Of a stretch of DNA of 64,000 bases, positions 25,101-34,308 are shown in pieces (position 1 is the stretch's first letter; each line of letters begins with the position of its first letter). Source of the stretch: Apostichopus japonicus (taxonomy: Eukaryota; Echinodermata; Holothuroidea; Aspidochirotida; Stichopodidae); contig NC_092569.1 in assembly GCF_037975245.1 (NCBI RefSeq), forward strand, positions 29,596,168 through 29,660,167, given 5' to 3'. Both the position numbers and the translations under genes were made by a program. A model generated the notes under the pieces. It saw only the letters and a program-made list of their open reading frames with translations. It ran no database searches and had not been told where the DNA came from.

Positions 25101-27832
25101 AATATAAATATTTGAACATTATACGTATTTGTTATAAGAAACTGACCAAAAATATGATGAAATGAGGTTATGAAAACAGGGAAAATAGAAGGAATAATAG
25201 GTTTAATTTTTCCTTCTCATCCTGTGGGAAATGATATACCGACAATCTTTTCCTAACATATCATAATTTTTTGTAATTTGTAACCTGTGCTTTATAAAAA
25301 TGTACAAACAAAAACTTGGCAAAACAATGTATATATATATTTATATGTTATCGAGAGTTATCAAAGTTCATATTCACCCAAAGTATAATCAGTAAATGAA
25401 TCGTTTTTAGTCTACATAATTTATGCTTGGTTTCTTGATATTTTAAGCATGTCCTTCAAATGAAATAAATTTCGCTTAAACCATGACATCCCCTCTATCG
25501 TCTATTCATACGATGTGAGTTTGAATTAGAAATTGGCTATCTAACAGTACGATCGGCTTCTTTCGGATTGAATTGATCTAATTTAAACTGCGAGAGGCAT
25601 ACCATTTAACTTGGCTGAGATATAGTAATAGTGTGAAAAATATCAAAAATATGCTTTTACTCAAAATAGATACATTATATAAAAAAAACCTTCATGTAAT
25701 TTAATAAGCAATACTCTAATTGAAAGAAATGAAAACAGGGTAAAATCTCAAAACATTAACAAATTTTAAAATATTTTCGACTAGTTACTTTTGCAACACT
25801 TTTTTTTTTAATAAATGATTTTTCGATCCTTCTTCAATTAAAGTAGCTACGTGTAAACGATTTTCCAGAGTGGACAAAGCCTTTCTAAACGTCTTAATAT
25901 CATATCAAGTGAATACTACTTCCTTATTTACCATGGTAAGTTGTTTGAATTTTTTTGCAGGTTTATGTCAAATGAACCGCACAGATGTTTTCACGGAAGG
26001 CAAACATTTATTCAAAATCTGAGACACTCTGTACGTTCTGTTTATTGAGCACATCTATATCTATAGAAATATGAAATCATAAAACTTGGCAAGTGTTAAA
26101 TATTTGTGTTAGAGTTTGGAAATTTTTTTGCGAGAAACAACAGAACAGGAAATTACTTTTGTACAGATAAGAGTCACATGACGGTGTAATAAGAACTAAA
26201 TAATTATTTAGAATGCAATGAAAATACAATACTGTGAATGAAGAAATTAAGTTTATATTAGAAAGACCGCGTTAATAAATTATTCACAAAGCAGTTACAA
26301 GTGTACCGTGTAATCGCGAAGTAAAATATAGTTAAGTTTTGTCTCTTTCTAGTCACAGAAACTACAGTTGCTCCTGAATTATGAGTCACATTTAACGATG
26401 TCAAGTTCTCTGCAAGTTGTAGCTACACAATTAAAATTGCCCAAATTAAACTTTAAAATTGCTATAAATTGTCAAAGACAAGTCAAATATTTGTCAAACT
26501 AGTCTAGCAACTGCGTCTTGCTAGTTTTCTAAGATATGAGAAGTAAGATGTTGAATTCAAAATATATGAACATGAAATGGTGAGAGGTACTTTGTTTTAA
26601 AAAGAAACTTAGTATATCTTTGGTATAGACAATTCATTATAATTAATTGAGGTATGTTTGCTAATAAGAGGCTTCAATAGATCGCAAATGCGCATTATGC
26701 ATAGCGTAGTTGTAATTACCTATGAAAATTCATATATTTTAATTTATTAAAGGACCCAATTGTGTAATAAAGTGATTCAAATGATTCGAGTATCAAAGGG
26801 ATCAGTGATTTAAATTATTGAGTTTCATGAATTTGCTATAACAAAGAGAATACACTGATGTGGTCAAGATAATTTTGATGAAAAAATATATAAATTAACT
26901 ACCATATACTGTTCACAGCAGTGACTTGTAGTCTTATTTTAAAGTTGTTCACGCTTTAAAATATAAAAAAAAAATGAATAATTAAGTTTTAGGAAATATG
27001 GTGAACGAATATAGATTGATAAATTTAACTTAGTTTGAAATAAAATTGAACTTAGCGACATACTTTGTAGAACTATTGGGAATAAGAGAGTATAACGTTT
27101 TCAATAAATTCTCGTTCGTTGCAGAAATGTTCATTTGTAAGCCAATATTACGCAAAATAATGAAATGATAACTGTAAGAGACATACCGTGCACAATTAAT
27201 TTATCAGGTAATTGCGTTCAAAACGAATGAAACTCTGCGAGTATTTTTTTAAGACGTGGACATTTGGAAAGAAACTGTTAATATATATACATTAAATCTT
27301 GCCGAGGGGCTAAAAATCCATTTGGAATTTGGAGGTTACTAGAGATTCTTAAGAAAGAAAGACTATAATTACAGTAAAGGAGAGTGCTGTAAATTGATAT
27401 TGAAATTAAAATGCAGTTTAAAATGCAGTGTATCTTCCTTAATTTTATAACTAATATCAAAGTTTGTAACGAGTAACATGTACTCGTATTTATAGAGGTT
27501 TTTGTCCAATTCTATTATAGAGAATTCATGTATACAGGTTGACGAAGATGCACAACAGGTGTTTTGTCTAGAAAGAGTCAAGTAATTGCAGCAGTATTTG
27601 ATACGACCACAAGTTGAAAGCGTTTCCCTTTTACGAAGGACATATTAAGTTTAGTCGAACATCAGAACATATTGATAACTATACACGTCAAAATTTAGAG
27701 CGAAAAATAGTTGAAATATATGAGATGAAAAGCAAAGTTTTAAAGACTTACCATTTCTGATCCAAGTGAATTCCATAGCGTCAACACTGTCAAGAAACTT
27801 TGGCAAACTTGGCTCCCTCGAAATTTCGCCAT
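15830..27832 (-). CDS. Gene B: complete composite fibrinogen-related protein, 8 coding exons, 554 aa
   Basis: Exons: 27752-27832, 20881-20911, 20303-20475, 19596-19860, 18917-19128, 18204-18515, 17808-18069, 15830-16158; 1665 nt with every phase matching. Approximate residues: signal 1-27, linker 28-38, truncated FReD1 40-183, TIL-like 190-250, EGF-like 254-313, full FReD2 314-554. FReD2 keeps FSTRDRDND (the expected Ca site), CAEKHQGAWW, HSHLNGDY and terminal MKIRP. FReD1 lacks any P-subdomain. A Tyr/Cys-rich insertion splits the binding region of FReD2. Ca-dependent ligand binding in body fluid or matrix is inferred from ficolin, tachylectin and FREP relatives. It could be a matrix or wound protein instead of an immune lectin. 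Confidence 0.88.
16016..16036 (-). repeat. Coding (TAT)n microsatellite, 7 Tyr codons, gene B
   Basis: Plus-strand ata/gta triplets encode seven Tyr at about residues 487-493. Copies in C and D have 12 and 5 codons, all in frame. Confidence 0.95.
16159..17807 (-). other. Gene B intron between FReD2b and terminal exon
   Basis: 1.65 kb, highly similar along its length to the introns at 34309-35984 and 58277-59932. No coding or repeat feature seen. Confidence 0.7.
17808..18069 (-). CDS. Gene B exon 7: FReD2b
   Basis: 262 nt, phase 0 to 1. VIQRRSSAAVDFYRTW, HWLGNDYIHAITNQKEYSLR and a Ser run (DSSSSSYYALYS), ending GSYNGNSG. Donor GTTAGC. Only 8 residues off FReD1b's length pattern but clearly a different subfamily. 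Confidence 0.9.
18204..18515 (-). CDS. Gene B exon 6: EGF-like module fused to FReD2a
   Basis: 312 nt, phase 0-0. EGF-like part C-x5-C-x8-C-x-C-x10-C ending GYEGDGVTC, then KDCQELYVDG, SDGVYTIYPDGWPSG and GGGWT. EGF and FReD2a share one exon with no intron between them. Confidence 0.9.
18917..19128 (-). CDS. Gene B exon 5: TIL-like cysteine-rich module
   Basis: 212 nt, phase 1 to 0. Cys-rich string beginning EWCPTNKIFSNETCERTC and ending CIPQNQCSCF-AADKGTVLM. Spacing resembles trypsin-inhibitor-like domains, with a shortened middle. The end is the first half of a VWC-like linker completed by the next exon (NGESYVNSGC). Donor is the weak GTCAGT. Confidence 0.8.
19596..19860 (-). CDS. Gene B exon 4: FReD1b
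   Basis: 265 nt, phase 0 to 1. VLQRRRLDSVNFNRNW, FLGSEFWIGNEKLAFLTNQ, YYVTYDQFRISDELGQY, ending GGTAG/E. Donor GTGAGT is strong. The ending is equally compatible with the TIL exon and with the terminal exon 15830-16158. Confidence 0.9.
20303..20475 (-). CDS. Gene B exon 3: FReD1a
   Basis: Phase 1 to 0. Encodes SSYFVFQQPEYPRDCKEVLN, then SGVYLIKPDGYPEPFEAYC and NNGGWT. Donor GTAAGC. Extra Cys in LNTC as in gene A, which could serve an inter-chain bond (inference). Confidence 0.9.
20881..20911 (-). CDS. Gene B exon 2: 31-nt linker exon
   Basis: Acceptor AATACAG, donor GTAGGT, phase 0 to 1; encodes VVASVGKQSS plus one base. Same size and phase in all four genes. Confidence 0.75.
22462..22653 (-). 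pseudogene. Degraded helix-turn-helix-like protein fragment
   Basis: Encodes EVTSKFGLSQTTVKAMYKS then LFGTNEEIFQIL. Related frames at about 22770-22950 and 24440-24615 share TSKFGLS and LFGTKE but carry a TAG where this copy has CAG. The pattern is reminiscent of Psq or CENP-B type helix-turn-helix regions of pogo/Tigger transposases, but the match is weak and rests on memory of the family. Confidence 0.3.
22730..25800. repeat. Diverged tandem duplication in gene B intron 1
   Basis: About 22730-24415 matches about 24420-25800 at an offset of about 1.66 kb. Shared landmarks include aggacaagccaaatttgctg (22921 and 24585), cttttcctaacatatcat and acaaaaacttggcaaaac. The second copy lacks roughly 260 bp corresponding to 23700-23950. 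Confidence 0.8.
27752..27832 (-). CDS. Gene B exon 1: signal peptide
   Basis: 27 codons, MAKFRGSQVCQSFLTVLTLW then NSLGSEM, donor GTAAGT, phase 0. Five residues longer than in A and C at the N-region, with the same TVLxxWNSxG core. Confidence 0.8.
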
Positions 27833-28529
27833 GATTGCAGCGAATAAATTCTTAAGTAGAAAGGTTTAGGAGAATGATCGTATCTGAAGCGTGAGATGGT
27901 TATGATATAGGAGCTTGGGGGTGACCATCAAACGACTGAAATGACAGGAATGGTACGGATGCTCATCCATACCATATGTAGAAAAAAAAATATCAATTTT
28001 GTTACTGCGCATGATCTAATCGGAAAAGTCGATAAGACCATTGTAGGCGTCCGTTAACGAGGCGTGTCAAGTGACAATGGAAAATAATTATAACGTTCAA
28101 GTTGATGTTCAACAAGTAGTGGAAAATTCCTGTAAAGGGCATTAAGTGCGTTGTCCAATCCAAATTTAGAATCGAGTGGTTTCTTTCGCTGCTTTATTCG
28201 TGTTATATTCTATTTGCTGATATCGTTTGCAAGATATATTTAACACCTTAGCAGTATAGCCAATAAAATAGCTTTCATTGCCTCTTCGCGCTAATTACTT
28301 CATTTGAATATATAAACTAAGTTTGGAACTAAATGGTAATATAACCGCAATATACTTTCAGTCGCCATATATTGTCCAACCTAGCCTCGCGCTTAACTAT
28401 GATGAACAGATCAATATGGGTTTGGTGCAAATAAAATGACATATCCCTTTCAATCTATATAAAATAAGGTTAATATCAGGTTAACATTAACGCTCAGGTG
28501 TTGTTTTTTCTGCTTATCAGTAACTAAGG

Positions 28530-28835
28530 AGCCGATTCACATAGAGATTACGGTAACTACTGCAAATTTTAAAGTTTTGTACTACAGTAACAACTGGATC
28601 GTGCGGATAAATCTGATACATCGGTAGAATGTGCTATTACGAATTCAGTAAGAACTGAGAATGTGTGTAATCCCACAACATGGATCAAACTGGACTTGTT
28701 GGGATTAAACATATCCTCAGTTCTTACTGTAATCCTAATAGCACATGCTACCGATTTGCTAGCACGATCCATTTTTACTGTGGTGAAAAACTTTAAGATT
28801 TATAGTAGTTTCTGTGTTCTCTGTGTGTATCGGGT
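28530..28835. mobile_element. Foldback element with long inverted arms
   Basis: Arms of about 140 bp: ccgattcacatagagattac near 28532 pairs with the complement of the end near 28835. Further in, tcagtaagaactgag (about 28644) pairs with ctcagttcttactgt (about 28715), and ggatcgtgc with gcacgatcc. No ORF; typical of a MITE or foldback unit. Confidence 0.7.
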
Positions 28836-29756
28836 GAACTAAGAGAAGCACAATAATAAATGTCAACTTGAGAAATAGTTCAAATACACTTAAGATACTT
28901 AAAATCCAGTATTCATACATCATGGCTCTTGCACCAATAAGCGTGTTGCAGAATAGAGGGAGCTAGTAGTCCCATGTATGTATGGTAATATTTCAGATGA
29001 ACAAATACACGATAGTATGAGACCTCATAAACATTAGCTCTTCTTTGACTACATCTTTCCTGTAGAGCTCGATAATATATAATTAATATTTTTGTTGAAA
29101 TAATTCCAAAGATTGATTCCAGGATGATTCCAGTGTATGTAAATGTAATCCGATGTTTTCTATTATTCATTATTTAGGAAAAGGTGGTGGGAGAAGGCTG
29201 TTCCTTTTAGGATTTAACACGCAAATAGTTTCAATTTAGTGTTCATATTGTACAAAAGTGTCTAATAGTGTCCATATTGTCGATCCGAGATGTCCATTTT
29301 CAGCTCCCAATTTGAAATTGGCATATTTGCTCAGTCTACATTGTCCAAGTATTCCTGGTCTCATAAGAATGAATTTAACCAAACTATTTCTTGAATAGGT
29401 AAATATAGTCATCCACACTGTACTTTTGTTTTCCAATTGTCCTGACACAACACGTCGAGTCTTGTCTTTCCCGTTTCCGCTATATTATATTTAATTTGTT
29501 TAATTGGAAATAAAGTTTGTTAACCAGGTCATGTAACGTGATCTTGGATCACAAAATCACAGTAAAGCAGAATCCCTGACGTAGTATTGTAGTACAGTGA
29601 AAGATAGATTTATTCTACATTATTCGAAATAATACCAATGAAGTAATCCAACAATATAAAACGTCGCGAATTAATGCAGTATGTAGTTTTACTTTGAAAG
29701 AATATTCCAGAGGTGCTCATATGTATCGTTCATTAAACGAAATATGCAAAACAGCA

Positions 29757-29876
<120 letters not shown>

Positions 29877-30163
29877 TAGGCGTATGAGCCTCATTTGATT
29901 TGGGGGGGGGGGGGGCTGTAACGACTTGCCCGAAAAATATAACCAACATTTTTCGCGCGCTCCGCGCGCGTTCCACATGTTAATGTGCATATCATATAGG
30001 CATTCATCGGTTATTACATCACCTACCAATAACATAAAATCATTTTCCGTGTTATTACCCTTCCATATTGGTTAGAATCATTGGGGAAGTTGTTACAACA
30101 ATAATGATAATAATAATAATATAAGATAAACACATTGCAAATTCTTCTTCTTTCAGTAGGTGC

Positions 30164-30554
30164 CAGTGACGGAGCTAGGGGTATTGGTCAGGGGGGAGAG
30201 AATGGTCTGTAGGGGCGCTTTTGACACTATCTACGCGGAGCGCCACTACAGGTTGGCGCGGAGCGTACAGAAATTTTTTGAGTAAAGACACTCCCTAGAT
30301 CGCCGGAAATTACCCTTTCCGGGCCTTGCTAATTTGCAGATAAACGAAGAATAAATAGGTGTCATCGCCATTTGTCAGAAAATTGCACCAACAAAATGTG
30401 ACAAATGTCAATAGGTATTTGAGAGCACAATAAAAAAGTCAATAATCGCGAATAAGTAAAAAGTGGTAAAAAGCTGAAAAGGGCGCCAGCAGTCCATTTG
30501 AGTCTGTCAGGGGGGAATCCGCCCCCCTCTGACTGTATGGACGCTCCGCCACTG
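30164..30554. mobile_element. Nested hAT-type MITE, 391 bp
   Basis: Ends CAGTGACGGAGC and GCTCCGCCACTG form a 12-bp TIR with one mismatch. Flanked by 8-bp direct repeats gtaggtgc (30156-30163) and gtaggtgg (30555-30562), 7 of 8 identical. TIR sequence and 8-bp duplication fit the hAT superfamily. It interrupts the outer element at 29875-30893. Confidence 0.8.
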
Positions 30555-30567
30555 GTAGGTGGCGCAA

Positions 30568-30853
30568 AATTCTCAGCATATTGCCCAAATTTTTACCAAA
30601 AAAATTGAAAAAAAAACACACTGCAAATTATTATTCTTTCAGTAGGTGCCCGAAAAAATTCTCAGCATATTGCGCGAATTTTCACCAAAAATTTGAAAAA
30701 CACATTGCAAATTATTATTCTTTTAGTAGATGCCCGAAAATTTCTCAGCATATTGCCGAATTTTGACAAAAAAAGAAAAACACATTGCAAATTTTTCTTC
30801 TTCCAGTAGGTGCCCGAAAAATTCTCAGCATATTGCCCGAATTTTCACCAAAA
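30568..30853. repeat. Short tandem repeat array, units of 80-89 bp
   Basis: Four starts of tctcagcatattgc at 30571, 30660, 30743 and 30823, each followed by a-rich sequence, cacattgcaaatt and agtaggtgcccgaaa. A further partial unit lies left of the nested MITE (30131-30163). Confidence 0.85.
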
Positions 30854-30893
30854 AGATTGGTTGGGGGGGGGGCTGCAGCCTCCTACGCCTATG

Positions 30894-30927
30894 ATATATA
30901 TATATATATATATATACATATATGTAT

Positions 30928-30979
<52 letters not shown>
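30894..30979. repeat. (TA)n then (TG)n microsatellite right of the TIR element
   Basis: TA array 30894-30962 continuing into TG 30963-30979. Confidence 0.95.
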
Positions 30980-31037
30980 TGAAACTAGTGTTCCACTAGA
31001 AGTTGTACACAATTACTAGTGGAACACTAGTCTCAAC
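30978..31037. repeat. Perfect-looking hairpin, 22-bp stem
   Basis: gttgaaactagtgttccact plus ag pairs with the complement ending cactagtctcaac, one mismatch, loop of 16 nt. A trailing copy of ctagtctcaac follows to 31047. Confidence 0.8.
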
Positions 31038-31113
31038 TAGTCTCAACATATATTCCGCTCTGTCCACCGGACATAGAGCACTCTGCGCCAAGATAGACGC
31101 CAACCAACCAACC

Positions 31114-31115
31114 AT

Positions 31116-31155
<40 letters not shown>
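31114..31155. repeat. (TA)n microsatellite
   Basis: About 42 bp of TA with one aaat interruption, followed by a short TG run. Confidence 0.95.
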
Positions 31156-31164
<9 letters not shown>

Positions 31165-33652
31165 CATTGCACAGACGTGTTAGCCTATTACGTACGGTCA
31201 AGTCCGAGGTGTGAGGGTTGAGGGGCAAAATCACATCCTTATTTTCAAGCAGTTTCTCATTCATTAATTTTCAGTTTTGTAGTTTTTTAAGTTTTGTTCT
31301 AATTTGCCTTGCCATAACGACCCTCTACACCAACAGCCCGCCGTGCAAGGATTTTTCCCGTAACTGTTAGTAAGCATCTTGTAGTAGGCTACTGAAGTGA
31401 CTTTATATACATTATCGAACATGTGTGTGGAAAACTTGAAATACTTGTATAAATTGTAAATCACTGACAGATTATTGTAAACTATCTAAATTCAAGAGGG
31501 ATCGCTGGATCGATGAAATCATTTAAACTAATAGGCCTAAATATTCCTCGTTTGGTCGTTTTATAATAGCTCCGAAAAATTTAAACGACTGGAAGAAATA
31601 TATAAGAAGAGCATTGCCTTTAATCGAACTTACATCGTACATATAGTATATCATCAAGACGACTAAATGTACAAATTGTCAAATGAAAGTTACGCAATCA
31701 TATTTGTAGTTTTTGTACTAATGGCATGATTGACTTTTTGGTTCAATGGTTCCGATACTATAGAAGCCGGCTAGATTTGGTAATGGTAATCCAAAACATA
31801 TTTTGCTATAACATGTGCAACCCTGTCTTAAAGTAAGGTCTTATTCGCTCTCTTGAGGTGGAATAAGGTGTGATAAGAATGTTTCAAAGTTTGTAAGTGG
31901 ACCACAATGTCACCTTACCCTTAGATCATTACCTCAATGCAGGTCACTACAATTGTGATAGTTTTTTTGACCTGTTCTTACACACAACACATACATACGT
32001 CAAACGTATACTTCTCTCGGAGTATGCAGTGGCGAATTGTGGTTTTTAATAAAAGAGGGGTTCAATCAGGCCCGTAGCTAGACTAAGAATTGATGGGGGA
32101 TGATAATTTTCCGGGGGGGTGTGATATTTTTGTGACAATATCTAAGCGGAGCGCCACCATGTGAACATCACATTATTTTAAGATTGTATGCCTATCGTAA
32201 GAAACGAGCTACGCTCTCCTTAGCCCGAAGAGAAAGAGAAGATTATTACTAAATTATGGCTTCTTTTTCTGCAACTCGAGATCCTTGGTAGGTTATTCGT
32301 TAACTCATATGACTGACTGATGTTGTACGTTGGTGAGCTGTAACCCGGTTACGGTTACCAAAACAATCCCATGGCCAGCCAATTGGTTGGCTACTGTAAG
32401 ATAACTGCTGACAGCATATTGGAAGATTGAGGTGGTTTAGGAGTGAGGGCTTAATTGAAGCAAAACTTGACGAACTTGTTGTGGGAAGTTTTTGGTTCTT
32501 GCGCTATGTCAGCATGCTACATCTGATGAATACGAAGAGAAACATGGACCGCCTTTTTTCTGAACATATCGAGTAAGTTTCCTTCCCGGAAAGGTATAAT
32601 AAAAATTCACTCCTGAAAAATGGGGAGGTCCGGACCCAGTGGAAACCCCCCACCCGTGGATCAGCCCATGGTATGTTTCGATTATCACAAAAGTAGCATT
32701 AACCACACGTGACTTCTAGTGTTCAAGTATTTTACTATTTATTAAATTTCATTTATATTATTGAGTGGAAGTTTTCGGCTCAATCAGTATTCTAGTGTCG
32801 TTTACGACAGTATATGTATTTATTTAGTCAATGGTAATCCAAAACATATTGCTAAAATATGTACTGCTGATCACTGCAGGCTATAGAATCAGTGGATTGG
32901 ATGGTAATGATATATGATGCGATGATGTCAACGAAAGGAGGGGGGGGGTGGTGCAATAAATACTTACAGATAAGGACTGCTTACAATCCTACGGAATATA
33001 ATTAATAACTTCTTTATGTTCGGAACAGATTCATGACAATTTCCTTTAGGTTCCCGAAGGTTGGATATCTGCATGTATAACGTAAATGTAGATCAAGTTG
33101 TGTGCACATATATCAAATGTGCGGGTTACGGGAAATATTACATTTCTTCGACTGACTGAGATAGGGATATGGAACTTTATGGTCACTGTAGTTGAATAAA
33201 GCATATTGTAAACAAGGGAGTATAAGACCCTGGTTTGGTTAAAGGCGACTACCACGTCGGGGAATTTAGGGTCTAGCTAATTAACACTCTTGTGTGTGGT
33301 TGAAAAGGGATGTGCAAACCTAGATGAGTGGTCTCATTCTTTTTCCAATGAAAGTAAAACAAATGTAAAAAAAATAAAAATCATCCGACTGAGCCAACCC
33401 CCCCCCCACCAACGGAGCGATAGAGTAGAAAAGGGATTTTTCCTTGCAAACGCAAATGTTGTTGGACTAAGGTTGCTTATACCGTCAGGAATATCAGTCA
33501 AATATTGGCCAATAGGTATCAAAAGTGAATTGAGTTCATGTCAGAATATTTTAGAGCGAAAGACGGTGGTAATATATTAATACCGGACTATTTTAATTCT
33601 TAGGCAATGAACGAAATGACATGTACAAAGGAGAGGTCAACGTTACCGACGC

Positions 33653-33658
33653 TTTATT
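33653..33658 (-). terminator. Poly(A) signal of gene C
   Basis: AATAAA on the minus strand about 316 nt past the stop. The AATAAA used in B and D is degraded here (GTATAAAATG near 33672-33680), so cleavage may have shifted about 20 nt downstream. Confidence 0.45.
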
Positions 33659-33973
33659 GTATACTTTGTTCATTTTATACGGAAATTAGTGTCACATCAT
33701 CGTAATTCCATCATTATTGTTAATGACATGACATATTGAAATGGCATTGTCACATAGATATATCTTAATGTTGTCGTATAACTAAGTCGATTCATTTCTG
33801 TCTGTTCTGTCGATTTTGGACAGAGTTTGGAGCCATATTCCTCGATTAAAGAAATATTACATTAGGACCCGTGTAACATTCGGTGGAGAGGAGTTCAGTT
33901 GTTTTGAAATGCCTCAATGTTGTTTTTCTACACTCTGTTACATAGACCACTCCGCAAAGAAAATTGTTTATCT

Positions 33974-34156
33974 CTACACTGGCCGTATTTTCATATCTGT
34001 GTATTGAAGGCCGCAGTCGTATCCACTAAGATTAGTCCAGAAAATGTTCGTTCCTCGAGTTGAGCCATCGTAGTCTCCGTTGAGGTGAGAATGCGCACAA
34101 TAGAAACAAGTACTTCCGACAGGGAAATTATCACAATAATATTCATGAGTACGGCA

Positions 34157-34194
<38 letters not shown>

Positions 34195-34308
34195 CGAACC
34201 ACCAAGCTCCTTGATGCTTCTCGGCGCAGTTATAGGAACTCGACTCATCATAATCCCGGTCACGTGTGCTGAATTGTTTGTTGTTGCTACGCGACATAGC
34301 ATCATAAC
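33974..34308 (-). CDS. Gene C FReD2c, terminal exon with longest poly-Tyr run
   Basis: 335 nt including stop. DRDYDESSSYNCAEKHQGAW replaces the DRDND form of B and D, so one Ca-site position is Tyr. WWFG is followed directly by twelve Tyr, then CRTHEYYCDNFPVGSTCFYC and AHSHLNGDYDGS; ends MKIRPV. Confidence 0.92.

Larger units (their letters stand above)
20912..27751 (-). other. Gene B intron 1 (6.8 kb)
   Basis: Positions up to about 22.08 kb are collinear with gene D to the window's end. The rest holds a tandem duplication (22730-25800) and several degraded protein-like fragments. Nothing else recognised. Confidence 0.65.

Noticed and set aside
32509-32706. Minus-strand 65-residue open frame
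   Set aside because: In dispersed-repeat-like sequence with no family match or start context.
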